Below are positions 24,763 through 32,396 of a DNA stretch of 64,000 bases, piece by piece. A program made the position numbers and the translations under genes. The notes under the pieces are model-generated. The model was not told where the DNA came from. It saw only the letters and a list, made by a program, of their open reading frames with translations, and made no database searches. The stretch is from Proteiniclasticum sp043951855 (GTDB taxonomy: Bacteria; Bacillota; Clostridia; Clostridiales; Clostridiaceae): contig NZ_JBINJW010000005.1 of the NCBI RefSeq assembly GCF_043951855.1, positions 77,745 to 141,744 on the forward strand, given 5' to 3'. Each line of letters opens with the position of its first letter. Within the stretch, counting starts at the first letter, position 1.

Positions 24763-26190
24763 ATGAAATTCAATAGAAAAAGATTATCTGCAGCAGTGGC
24801 TGCACTGACTTTATCCCTGGCGGTTTTCACAGGCTGCGGCGCGAAGGCGGAAACGAAGGACTACGACGTTGTGGTGGTTGGAGCGGGAGCGGCAGGTCTT
24901 GCAGCAGCCATCGAGGCAGCTGAAACAGGTGCTTCTGTAGCGCTTCTTGAGAAAGTTCCGGTTTCAGGAGGAAGTACGATACTTTCCGGAGGCATTGTCT
25001 ATGGAACAGGCTCAAAGCTTCATGAAGCTGCGGGCGTAGAAGATTCTGTAGAAGATCTTGTTACCTACTGGAGTGAACGCGCAGACGGAAAGAACGATAC
25101 GGAATTTCTGAGATTCGTGGCAGAACGTTCAGGAGAGACCATCAACTGGCTGGTGGACATGGGAGTGGAATTCGGTGAGCCTGCACCCACTGGAATCAGT
25201 CCTGTGGCAAGAGCGGTGACATCACCACATCATGGTGGAGGAATCATCCGCCCCATGGAAGAGTATGCAGAATCCAAAAATGTGGACATCCTTCTTGAAA
25301 CGACAGTAAAAGAGCTGATCAAAGGAGAAGATGGAACAGTCAAGGGCGTGAAGGCAGTGAATGCCGAAGGCGAAGAAATCATCTACAACGCCAAATCCAC
25401 GATTCTTGCAACGGGTGGATTCGATCGAAGCACTGAACTTGTCAAGGAATATGCACCTCAGGCAGAGGGGCATTTAAGTTTCGCCGGTATGGGAAACAGT
25501 GGCGAAGGACTTGTGATGGCGAAAGATGCTGGAGCTTCTGTTCTGTCTAACGGCGGCGTCATCGGATTCAGAGCAGTGGCTGGTGAAGTCGCCTACACCA
25601 CTGACGTATGTTCTCTGATGTGGATGCCATACCTCTATGTGAATCTGAATGGAGAAAGATTCGTCAATGAGACCATCGACTATCCGATCTTCTACGAGGA
25701 ACTGATCAAACAGCCAGAACAGGTAAGCTACCTGATCTTTGACGGAAGCACCTACATGGAAGCTCTGGATAAGGCAGTGGAAAAGGGGTCCGCTTTCAAA
25801 GCGGATTCACTTGAAGCACTTGCAGAAGCGGCTGGAATCGACGCTGTGAAGTTTGAAAAGACAGTGGCAAAATACAATGAAATGATTCAGGCAGGAGAGG
25901 ATACACAGTTCGGTAAAGTGCTTACTGGGCATACGCCTATAGAAAAGGAAAGCTTCTATGCAGTAAAGGTTGTTCCAGCGATTCTCGGAACCATGACAGG
26001 AATCGCAACGAACCTTGATGCGGAAGTGCTGGATGCTTCCGGCAATGCGATAAAAGGTCTTTATGCTGCCGGAGAAGCAGCCAATGGAAACTTCTACAAT
26101 ATGGTGTATCCTGCAAGTGGTACGTCCATCCAGATGAGCCTGACCTTTGGCAGAGTCGCCGGGACCAATGCAGCGGAGCATGCCAAGTAG
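24763..26190 (+). CDS. Extracellular FAD-binding reductase lipoprotein (fumarate-reductase/flavocytochrome c-like)
   Basis: A 475-residue lipoprotein with signal peptide and lipobox VFTGC (Cys25), then a GxGxxG FAD motif (DVVVVGAGAAGLAAAIEAAETGASVALLEK) and GGSTILSGG. The C-terminal GLYAAGEAANGNFYNMVYPASGTSIQMSLTFGRVAGTNAAEHAK is typical of the fumarate reductase flavoprotein/urocanate reductase family. Related proteins often carry their own FMN domain; here that domain is the separate preceding gene. Likely role: reduction of an unsaturated or oxidised organic acceptor outside the cell as anaerobic respiration. The acceptor cannot be assigned from the residues I can see. Confidence 0.87.
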   Translation: MKFNRKRLSAAVAALTLSLAVFTGCGAKAETKDYDVVVVGAGAAGLAAAIEAAETGASVALLEKVPVSGGSTILSGGIVYGTGSKLHEAAGVEDSVEDLVTYWSERADGKNDTEFLRFVAERSGETINWLVDMGVEFGEPAPTGISPVARAVTSPHHGGGIIRPMEEYAESKNVDILLETTVKELIKGEDGTVKGVKAVNAEGEEIIYNAKSTILATGGFDRSTELVKEYAPQAEGHLSFAGMGNSGEGLVMAKDAGASVLSNGGVIGFRAVAGEVAYTTDVCSLMWMPYLYVNLNGERFVNETIDYPIFYEELIKQPEQVSYLIFDGSTYMEALDKAVEKGSAFKADSLEALAEAAGIDAVKFEKTVAKYNEMIQAGEDTQFGKVLTGHTPIEKESFYAVKVVPAILGTMTGIATNLDAEVLDASGNAIKGLYAAGEAANGNFYNMVYPASGTSIQMSLTFGRVAGTNAAEHAK

Positions 26191-26308
26191 AAAAGGAATA
26201 AGGTTGTTTTACGGCTCATCAGAAGAAGGGATGCCAGGATAATGGATCTTCCCTGTTCCGATTATGAATAAAGGCCCATTCTCTGATGCGCTGATTCAAT
26301 AAACAAAA

Positions 26309-26360
26309 AAAGAACTCGAAGTCCCATGCCTTATTGTGTGGGATTCGAGTTCTTTTTCAT
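26309..26360. terminator. Bidirectional intrinsic terminator
   Basis: AAAGAACTCGAA plus TCCCA pairs with TGGGATTCGAGTTCTTT across a short loop; an A-run lies on the left and TTTTT on the right. It sits between the plus-strand flavoprotein and the convergent VOC gene. Confidence 0.8.
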
Positions 26361-26379
26361 AAGCTTCGTTATACAGCTC

Positions 26380-27264
26380 TTACTCACCGATTCTTGCCAG
26401 GTCCAGTTCTACCAGGTCCAGTTTTTTCATCTTAAGAAACGCTTCCGTGATTCTTCTGATCTCCTCCTCCGTGCCTTCAAAGAGAATTCTGTTCATGTCC
26501 TCCGGAACAATCTGCCAGCTGATGCCATACTGATCCTTGATCCATCCGCACTGCTCGGCCTCCGGGACATGGGAGAGCTTTTCCCAGTAGTAATCGATCT
26601 CCTTCTGGTCCCTGCAGCTGATCATCAGAGAGAAAGCTTCATTGAAGGTGAAATCGCCACCTTCTCCATGGTCCATGACCACAAGCTGTAAGCCTTCTAG
26701 GGTGAGTTCGCCATAGTTGATTCGAGCTTTTTCATGATGCGGCTCTTCGGGGGTATAATAGGAAACTTCTCCTTTTTCCGCATGGGGAAATACCGAAAGA
26801 CTGGTCTTTATGAAGTCTTCCGCTTTCCCTGAAGCATCACCGGAAAACAGAAGCACAGGCCTGATTCGAGGAACGGATTCATAGTCTTCTGTCAGCATCA
26901 GCTGCCAGGACAGTCCATAGCGGTCTTCAATCCATGCATACCAGGGGCTGAAAGGATACGCATCCAGAGGCATCAGTTCCTGGCCTCCTTCTTTCAGGGC
27001 AGCATAAAGTCTGCTGACTTCTTCCTTGTCCCTGCATGCGACCATAAGGGATATGGATGGATTGAGCCTGAAAAAGGGACCGCCACTGAGTGAATTGAAG
27101 TTGATTCCAGCCAGGTCGAAATCCACAGTCATGGCATCTCCGGAAGGTGTATCTGGAAGGATCACAGTTCCGTTGAGTTTTGAATGGTCGAACAGTGATA
27201 GATAGAGCTCCGCGGCTTCAAGGGCTTCTTTATTAAACCATAGATGCGGTACGATTTTCTGCAT
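26380..27264 (-). CDS. VOC superfamily protein (PhnB-like, two domains)
   Basis: A 294-residue protein made of two similar halves, each with PhnB/3-demethylubiquinone-methyltransferase-like features: an N-terminal VPHLWFNKEALEAAELYLSLF block, ACRDKEEVSRLYAALKEGG..YAWIEDRYGLSWQL in the first half and SCRDQKEIDYYWEKLSHVPEAEQCGWIKDQYGISWQIVPE in the second. The duplicated DxYGxSWQ signature shows two tandem VOC (glyoxalase/bleomycin-resistance fold) domains. The biochemical role of this subgroup is not known. AGGAGGT precedes the ATG. It stands alone on the minus strand. Confidence 0.85.
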   Translation of the reverse strand: MQKIVPHLWFNKEALEAAELYLSLFDHSKLNGTVILPDTPSGDAMTVDFDLAGINFNSLSGGPFFRLNPSISLMVACRDKEEVSRLYAALKEGGQELMPLDAYPFSPWYAWIEDRYGLSWQLMLTEDYESVPRIRPVLLFSGDASGKAEDFIKTSLSVFPHAEKGEVSYYTPEEPHHEKARINYGELTLEGLQLVVMDHGEGGDFTFNEAFSLMISCRDQKEIDYYWEKLSHVPEAEQCGWIKDQYGISWQIVPEDMNRILFEGTEEEIRRITEAFLKMKKLDLVELDLARIGE

Positions 27265-27456
27265 GGGATTGACCTCCTGTCTCTATTTTATGCCTGCATT
27301 ATAGCAGATTATTTTTCGATAATCAAAATTTAACAAAGTCATGATCGAGGAGAAGGAAAGGAACATTTGGAAGGGCTTCCAGTGTCTGATACAATGGAAA
27401 AGAGAAGCGACAATGAAAAAAATTAAAAGATTAATAACATTTGGAGATGATGCGTA

Positions 27457-28602
27457 ATGAAAGAAATTCTGAGAATGACCCCCGGTCCCACTTATGTTAC
27501 AGAAAGGGTAAGAAAAGCCATGGCCATGCCGATTCTGAATCCGGACATGGAGGAGACGTTCTTTGAAAAATACAGAAGCACCCAGAAACTTCTTCAGAAA
27601 ATCTACAAGACGGAAGAAGAAGTGCTGATCTTAAACGGAGAAGGAATCCTGGGTCTGGAAGCCGCCTGTGCATCACTGATTGAGCCTGGTGACAAGGTCC
27701 TCTGCATCGACAATGGAATATTCGGTCATGGATTCATCGATTTCGTGAAGCTCTATGGCGGGGATGTCACGGTCTTTGAAAGTCCCTATGATGAGGCGGT
27801 GGATGTGAAGAAGCTGGAGGATTTTCTTCGGGAGCATCATGACTTTAAGCTGGCCACACTGGTTCACTGCGAAACACCTGCAGGCATCACGAATCCCATG
27901 GACAGAATCTGTCCGCTCCTGAAATCCCACGGGATTCTTTCTATAGTGGACAGTGTATCTGCCATGGTGGGAGAACCCATGGAGATGGACAAGTGGAAGA
28001 TGGATGTGGTTCTCGGTGCATCCCAGAAATGCATCTCAGCTCCTCCGGGGCTGACTCTGGTGGGCATCAGCAAAGATGCAAGAGGAGCCATGAAGGCGAG
28101 AACAGTGCCAGTGGCGGGATTCTATCTCAATCTCATGATCTTTGACGGATGGTATGAAAACAGATGGTTTCCCTATTCTCAGCCGGTGAGTGATATCTAC
28201 GCTCTGGAAGAAGCCTTGAAGGTGATTCTGGAAGAGGAAGAAATAGAGAAGCGTCACAGCGTTCTGGCCGAAGCCACAAGGAAAGCTGTGACTGGAGCAG
28301 GTCTTGCGCTTTATGCCAAGAGCGGCTTTGCATCTACGGTGAGCACCATTTTACTGCCTGAAGGCATTTCATTCAGTATGCTGAAAGACGAGATGCTTGA
28401 AGCGCACGGGATTCTCATAGGAGGAGCCTTTGACTATCTGGGAAACCAGGTGTTTCGCATCGGACACATGGGAGAAAATGCAAGAGAAGAAAAATTATAC
28501 AGAACACTGAAAGCACTCCATCTTTCCTTCACTGCCCTAGGAGTGGAGATGAAAAAGCCCATGCATGAGCTGTTCGTGACGGAAATGGGGGAAAGAGCGT
28601 AA
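27457..28602 (+). CDS. Class V aminotransferase (alanine-glyoxylate/serine-pyruvate type)
   Basis: A 381-residue PLP enzyme. The N-terminal MTPGPTYVTERV is characteristic of serine-pyruvate/alanine-glyoxylate aminotransferases. The PLP-binding Asp lies in SIVDSVSAMVGEP and the Schiff-base Lys in LGASQKCISAPPGL. It transfers an amino group between a small amino acid (serine, alanine) and an oxo acid (glyoxylate, pyruvate). A GNAT gene starts 1 bp after its stop, so they form an operon; no neighbour fixes the substrate. Confidence 0.88.
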   Translation: MKEILRMTPGPTYVTERVRKAMAMPILNPDMEETFFEKYRSTQKLLQKIYKTEEEVLILNGEGILGLEAACASLIEPGDKVLCIDNGIFGHGFIDFVKLYGGDVTVFESPYDEAVDVKKLEDFLREHHDFKLATLVHCETPAGITNPMDRICPLLKSHGILSIVDSVSAMVGEPMEMDKWKMDVVLGASQKCISAPPGLTLVGISKDARGAMKARTVPVAGFYLNLMIFDGWYENRWFPYSQPVSDIYALEEALKVILEEEEIEKRHSVLAEATRKAVTGAGLALYAKSGFASTVSTILLPEGISFSMLKDEMLEAHGILIGGAFDYLGNQVFRIGHMGENAREEKLYRTLKALHLSFTALGVEMKKPMHELFVTEMGERA

Positions 28603-28603
28603 G

Positions 28604-29032
28604 ATGAATGGAGGAACCATGGAGCGAAGCACAAGAGAAGACTGCAGGTTCATCGACGACGGGATTGTGGCATACAATAAGGAAAAGGTTCCTTTCACAC
28701 AGGAGCCGGCATTCATCCCGGTGAATCGGGTCGTGAGAAATGAAGAGGGTGAAATCCTCGCAGGGATAAACAGCGTGATCTACTGCTGGAGAGTGATGGC
28801 CATCGATGTGCTCTGGGTGAAAGAAGAGTTTAGAAAGATGGGATACGGAGAGCGGCTCCTCCAGGAGATGGAAAATGTGGCGAAAGAAGAAGGCTGCAGC
28901 ATGATTCATCTGGATACCTTCGACTTTCAGGCGAAAGACTTCTATAGTAAGAACGGCTTTGAGGTTTTCGGCGTTCTTGAGAACTGCCCGCCAGGTCACA
29001 CAAGATACTACATGAAAAAAGATATGGGATAG
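28604..29032 (+). CDS. GNAT family N-acetyltransferase
   Basis: A 142-residue acetyltransferase with the acetyl-CoA site VLWVKEEFRKMGYGERLLQEMENVAKEEGC followed by DTFDFQAKDFYSKNGFEVFG, the standard GNAT motifs A and B. The substrate is unknown. ATG at 28604 has GGGGGAAAGAG upstream; ATG 28619 with GGAGG four bases ahead is an alternative and would shorten the protein by five residues. Coupled to the aminotransferase gene. Confidence 0.85.
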   Translation: MNGGTMERSTREDCRFIDDGIVAYNKEKVPFTQEPAFIPVNRVVRNEEGEILAGINSVIYCWRVMAIDVLWVKEEFRKMGYGERLLQEMENVAKEEGCSMIHLDTFDFQAKDFYSKNGFEVFGVLENCPPGHTRYYMKKDMG

Positions 29033-29104
29033 AAGAGTTATGGAAGCAGGAGATGGGAAAAGTGGCCTGCAAGTAAGATCGAAATATGAAAACGGGGGTG
29101 CACA

Positions 29105-29281
29105 TTGAGAAAAAAACCGCATATTCTGACCCTGCTGGGCATCGGAATCTATGTGATCTATTCCCTGGTCAACCGCTTTGTCTATGAAATTCCTGACAGA
29201 GCAGCACTGCCGCTGGTAGTGGTCTCCATGGCTATGATTGTGGTCGGAGCCTTGATCAGTCAGAGAAAACAGAAATCATGA
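29105..29281 (+). CDS. Small two-helix membrane protein
   Basis: A 58-residue frame from TTG, 4 bp after GGGGGTG. It has a basic start (RKKPH), a first hydrophobic segment ILTLLGIGIYVIYSLV, a short charged turn (NRFVYEIPDRAA), a second segment LPLVVVSMAMIVVGALI and a basic tail. Composition and ribosome-binding site support a real small membrane protein; I do not recognise the family. It lies 72 bp after the GNAT gene on the same strand. Confidence 0.55.
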   Translation: MRKKPHILTLLGIGIYVIYSLVNRFVYEIPDRAALPLVVVSMAMIVVGALISQRKQKS

Positions 29282-29366
29282 AATGGATGGATGAAAGAGA
29301 GCGTGCGGATGCATTCTCTTTTTTTTGAGGAAAAAAGATTGTTAAAAAATATTTATCAAAAACCCC

Positions 29367-29418
29367 TTTACAGGCATACCCCCCTATGGTATTATCTAAA
29401 CATACCTGGAGGGGGTAT
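29367..29418 (+). promoter_or_regulatory. Promoter with two CsoR/CstR-type operators
   Basis: TTTACA (29367-29372) and TATTAT (29390-29395) are 17 bp apart. ATACCCCCCTATGGTAT (29376-29392) covers the spacer and the edge of the -10; a second 17-bp site ATACCTGGAGGGGGTAT (29402-29418) begins at the expected start. Both have ATACC and GGTAT (or GGTAT-like) ends around a G/C tract, the pattern recognised by CsoR-family repressors, and the genes they control end with two CstR-like proteins. Confidence 0.8.
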
Positions 29419-29481
29419 AAAGCTTCCTCCTGTTTTTTAAGCGTATGAGCAACCGATAGATAAAAAAAGAGGGGTAATAAG

Positions 29482-29775
29482 ATGTTTTGGAATAAGACAA
29501 AATCCGTAACAACAGACGAACTTCAGGCGATACTGAAAGAGAGACCAGCCATCCTTGATGTAAGAGAACCTTATGAATTCAAGAATGGACATATTCCCGG
29601 TGCGAAGAACCTTCCACTGGCAAAGGTGGACACTTATACAGGAAAAGGTCCTGTCTATGTGATCTGTCAGTCTGGAGCCAGAAGTTCCAGTGCAACGAAA
29701 AGGCTGACCAAAATGGGCGTGGATGCAATCAACGTCAAGGGCGGTATGAACATGTGGAAAGGAGCAAGAAAATAA
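29482..29775 (+). CDS. Single-domain rhodanese (sulfurtransferase)
   Basis: A 97-residue rhodanese domain: ILDVREPYEFKNGHIPGAKNLPL, then the active-site loop VICQSGARSS with catalytic Cys62 and VKGGMNMWKGA. It would carry sulfane sulfur as a persulfide and pass it to thiols. It is the first gene of the persulfide operon, directly behind the CstR-type operators, and its stop shares a base with the next start (TAATG). Confidence 0.9.
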   Translation: MFWNKTKSVTTDELQAILKERPAILDVREPYEFKNGHIPGAKNLPLAKVDTYTGKGPVYVICQSGARSSSATKRLTKMGVDAINVKGGMNMWKGARK

Positions 29776-31424
29776 TGAAGATCGTAATTGTAGGTGGCGT
29801 TGCCGGTGGTATGTCAGCAGCAACCAGATTAAGAAGACTGAACGAAGATGCTGAAATCATCATTCTGGAAAAGGGGCCTTATGTGTCCTTTGCCAACTGT
29901 GGACTGCCCTATTTCGTATCCGGGGAGATCACAAAGAGATCCAAGCTTCTGGTCCAGACACCAGAAAGCCTGCGCGGCAGATTCGAACTGGATGTAAGAG
30001 TCAATACGGAAGCGCTTTCCATAAATCCTGACAAGAAGGAGATCCTTGTAAAGGGAGAAGAAGGCGAATATGCCATCGAGTATGACAAGCTGATTCTTTC
30101 CCCAGGAGCAAGACCCTTTGTACCGAACACACCTGGACTTCCAGAAGCGAAGAATGTGTTCACCATGAGAAATGTACCGGACGTGGATGCTGTGACAGGT
30201 TTCATGAAGGATCAGGAACCTAAGAAGGCAGTAGTCATCGGGGCCGGATTCATCGGGCTGGAAATGGCGGAAGCCCTTCACAACAGAGGCCTTGATGTGA
30301 GCGTTGTGGAAATGGCGCCCCAGGTCCTTCCACCATTCGACTTTGAAATGTCCGCCTTTGTGAAAGACGAGCTGGAGAAGAACGGCATCAAGGTCTACAC
30401 AGGCGTTGCAGCCAGCGGTTTCCATAATGAAGGAAAAATCGTGGAGCTTCAGAACGGTGTAAGACTGGAAAGCGATCTTACCGTCATGTCTGTTGGCGTG
30501 CTTCCTGAAAATGCACTGGCCATGACAGCCGGCATTGAGCTGGGTATGCGTGGTGGAATCCTTGTGGATGAAAACTACGAAACCAGCGTGAAGGATGTCT
30601 ACGCGGTAGGCGATGCCATCATCGTGAAGAACCAGATTCTCAAAGCGGACAGCATGATTCCACTGGCCAATCCTGCCAACAGACAGGGTAGACAGGTGGC
30701 GGATGTCATCAGCGGATACAAGAGGAAGAATAAGGGTGCCATCGGTACAGCCATCGTGAGAGTATTCGAGATGTCTGCAGCTTCCGTGGGACTGAATGAA
30801 AGACAGCTTAAGGCTGCAGATATGAAGTACAAGGCTGTGCACGTTACAGCCAACGACCATGCGGGATACTTCCCAGGCGCATCTTCCATCTATATGAAGA
30901 TGCTGTTCAATCCGGAAGATGGAACCATCTACGGAGCACAGGGCGTAGGACAGAAGGGTGTCGACAAGAGAATCGATATTCTGGCTACAGCCATCAAGGG
31001 AAATCTTAAAGTGGATGACCTCATGGAACTGGAATTCACCTATGCACCACCTTTCGGTTCTGCAAAGGATCCAGTGAACATGCTGGGCTATGCGGCAACC
31101 AATATCATGGAAGGGTTCTCGAACAACATTCAGTGGTATGAGCTGGAGGATATGAGAAAAGAAGGGGCATTCCTTCTGGATGTAAGAGACACAAGAGAAG
31201 TGGAAAGAGACGGATCCATAGAAGGATTCATGAATATTCCGATCAACGATTTAAGAGGCAGAATCAATGAGCTGCCAAAGGACAAGACTGTTGTTGTGAG
31301 CTGTGCAAGCGGACAGAGAAGCTACATGGCGGAAAGAATGCTGAAGCAGAAAGGATTCCATGCAGTGAATCTGGATGGCGCATTCAATATCTATAGTATA
31401 GTAAAGAAAGAGGAGATTAAGTAA
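29775..31424 (+). CDS. CoA-disulfide reductase with C-terminal rhodanese domain
   Basis: A 549-residue fusion. Residues 1-~440 are a flavin-dependent disulfide reductase: GGVAGGMSAATRLRR (FAD), active-site Cys42 in SFANCGLPYF, a second Rossmann motif AVVIGAGFIGLEMAE (NAD(P)H) and YAVGDAI. Residues ~450-549 are a rhodanese domain (FLLDVRDTREVERDGSIEGFMNIP, loop VSCASGQRSYM). Such CoADR-RHD proteins reduce CoA disulfide or CoA persulfide, or polysulfide, using NAD(P)H. ATG at 29775 is coupled to the upstream rhodanese; the upstream in-frame extension lies inside that gene. Central enzyme of the operon. Confidence 0.92.
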   Translation: MKIVIVGGVAGGMSAATRLRRLNEDAEIIILEKGPYVSFANCGLPYFVSGEITKRSKLLVQTPESLRGRFELDVRVNTEALSINPDKKEILVKGEEGEYAIEYDKLILSPGARPFVPNTPGLPEAKNVFTMRNVPDVDAVTGFMKDQEPKKAVVIGAGFIGLEMAEALHNRGLDVSVVEMAPQVLPPFDFEMSAFVKDELEKNGIKVYTGVAASGFHNEGKIVELQNGVRLESDLTVMSVGVLPENALAMTAGIELGMRGGILVDENYETSVKDVYAVGDAIIVKNQILKADSMIPLANPANRQGRQVADVISGYKRKNKGAIGTAIVRVFEMSAASVGLNERQLKAADMKYKAVHVTANDHAGYFPGASSIYMKMLFNPEDGTIYGAQGVGQKGVDKRIDILATAIKGNLKVDDLMELEFTYAPPFGSAKDPVNMLGYAATNIMEGFSNNIQWYELEDMRKEGAFLLDVRDTREVERDGSIEGFMNIPINDLRGRINELPKDKTVVVSCASGQRSYMAERMLKQKGFHAVNLDGAFNIYSIVKKEEIK

Positions 31425-31425
31425 T

Positions 31426-31731
31426 ATGTTTAATTCAGTAATGATGGCGGAGTTCGAGCAGCTTTTAAGAAAGGGCGACCTGAACATTATAGATGTAAGA
31501 GAAATCGACGAGTTTGAATCAGGACACATCAAGGGAGCACAGCATATCGCTCTGGGAACCATTCCTGCAAATCTTGACAAACTTGAGAAGAACAAGGAAT
31601 ATCATGTGCTATGCCTGTCAGGAGCAAGATCCGCCATGGCATCCAAGTACCTTGCACAGCAGGGATATAAAATCGTCAATGTAATGGGAGGCATGTCCGC
31701 GTACAGAGGAGATGTAGAGTTTGGAAGATAA
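31426..31731 (+). CDS. Single-domain rhodanese, second copy
   Basis: A 101-residue rhodanese (NIIDVREIDEFESGHIKGAQHIAL; active loop VLCLSGARSAM with Cys63; VMGGMSAYRG). It begins 1 bp after the CoA-disulfide reductase stop, and its 3-prime end overlaps the CstR-like gene by 11 bp. Its active loop, CLSGARS, differs from CQSGARS in the first copy, which may mean a different donor or acceptor. Confidence 0.88.
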   Translation: MFNSVMMAEFEQLLRKGDLNIIDVREIDEFESGHIKGAQHIALGTIPANLDKLEKNKEYHVLCLSGARSAMASKYLAQQGYKIVNVMGGMSAYRGDVEFGR

Positions 31732-31975
31732 GAAAAGCTATATCAACCGATTGAGCAGGCTGGAAGGCCAGATCAGAGGCATCAGCAAGATGATCGATGA
31801 AGATCGGGAATGCACGGATGTGGTGACGCAGCTTTCCGCAGTGAAAGCGGGTATTGATAAAGTCATCACACTGATGGTCACGGAAAATCTTCTCCATTGC
31901 GTTGCAGAAGAAAAGGCGGAAGACCAGAAAGACCGTGTGGAAGCGGCACTGAAACTGATTTTCAAAAGCAGATAA
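31721..31975 (+). CDS. CstR-like persulfide-sensing repressor (CsoR family), copy 1
   Basis: An 84-residue four-helix regulator of the CsoR/RcnR family (YINRLSRLEGQIRGISKMI). It has Cys31 and Cys60 but Asn56 where copper-sensing CsoR has its His ligand, the pattern of S. aureus CstR, which forms inter-subunit sulfur bridges between Cys31 and Cys60 on exposure to persulfides. TTG start with AGAGGAG upstream inside the rhodanese gene. It most likely represses the operon through the ATACC..GGTAT sites at 29376 and 29402. Confidence 0.88.
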   Translation: MEDKKSYINRLSRLEGQIRGISKMIDEDRECTDVVTQLSAVKAGIDKVITLMVTENLLHCVAEEKAEDQKDRVEAALKLIFKSR

Positions 31976-31992
31976 ACTACAGTTCCAATGAG

Positions 31993-32027
31993 TACACCCA
32001 GGGGTTCATACCCTTGGGTGTATTTTT
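31993..32027 (+). terminator. Intrinsic terminator after first CstR-like gene
   Basis: TACACCCAGGGG (31993-32004) pairs with CCCTTGGGTGTA (32011-32022) with one G-T pair; TTTTT follows. The right arm (ATACCCTTGGGTGTAT) also looks loosely like a CstR half-site set, so a dual role is possible. A -10 TATAAT at 32052-32057 then serves the next gene. Confidence 0.75.
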
Positions 32028-32119
32028 CATGAACTTTTCTCTGAGCTTTGCTATAATGGAATCAGTAAATGGAAGAAAAACTTAAAAGTATCAAGTAGGA
32101 TAGTAAAGGAGACAGAACT

Positions 32120-32374
32120 TTGGCTGACAAAAAGAAGCTCATGAACAGACTAAGCAGAACAGAAGGGCAGATCCGAGGCATCACGAAGATGATCGAAGAG
32201 GACAGAGACTGCAGGGAAATCGTCATACAGCTGGCGGCAGTGCGTGCTGGGGTAGACAAGGTGATCAATCTCATTGTCACGGAGAATCTCATGAGCTGTG
32301 TGCTCAGTGATACGGATGAAATCGACAAGAAGCAGCTGGAAGAAGCGCTGGAGCTGATCTTCAAGCTGAAATAA
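32120..32374 (+). CDS. CstR-like persulfide-sensing repressor (CsoR family), copy 2
   Basis: An 84-residue paralogue of the preceding regulator with the same key positions (Cys31, Asn56, Cys60) and the same LMNRLSRTEGQIRGITKMI N-terminus, but a different C-terminal third (VLSDTDEIDKKQLEEALELIFKLK). TTG start behind AAAGGAGA. It has its own predicted promoter after the terminator. Two such repressors side by side could form heterotetramers or control different targets. Confidence 0.85.
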   Translation: MADKKKLMNRLSRTEGQIRGITKMIEEDRDCREIVIQLAAVRAGVDKVINLIVTENLMSCVLSDTDEIDKKQLEEALELIFKLK

Positions 32375-32396
32375 CACAGAGTAAGGGGGGCTTTCC

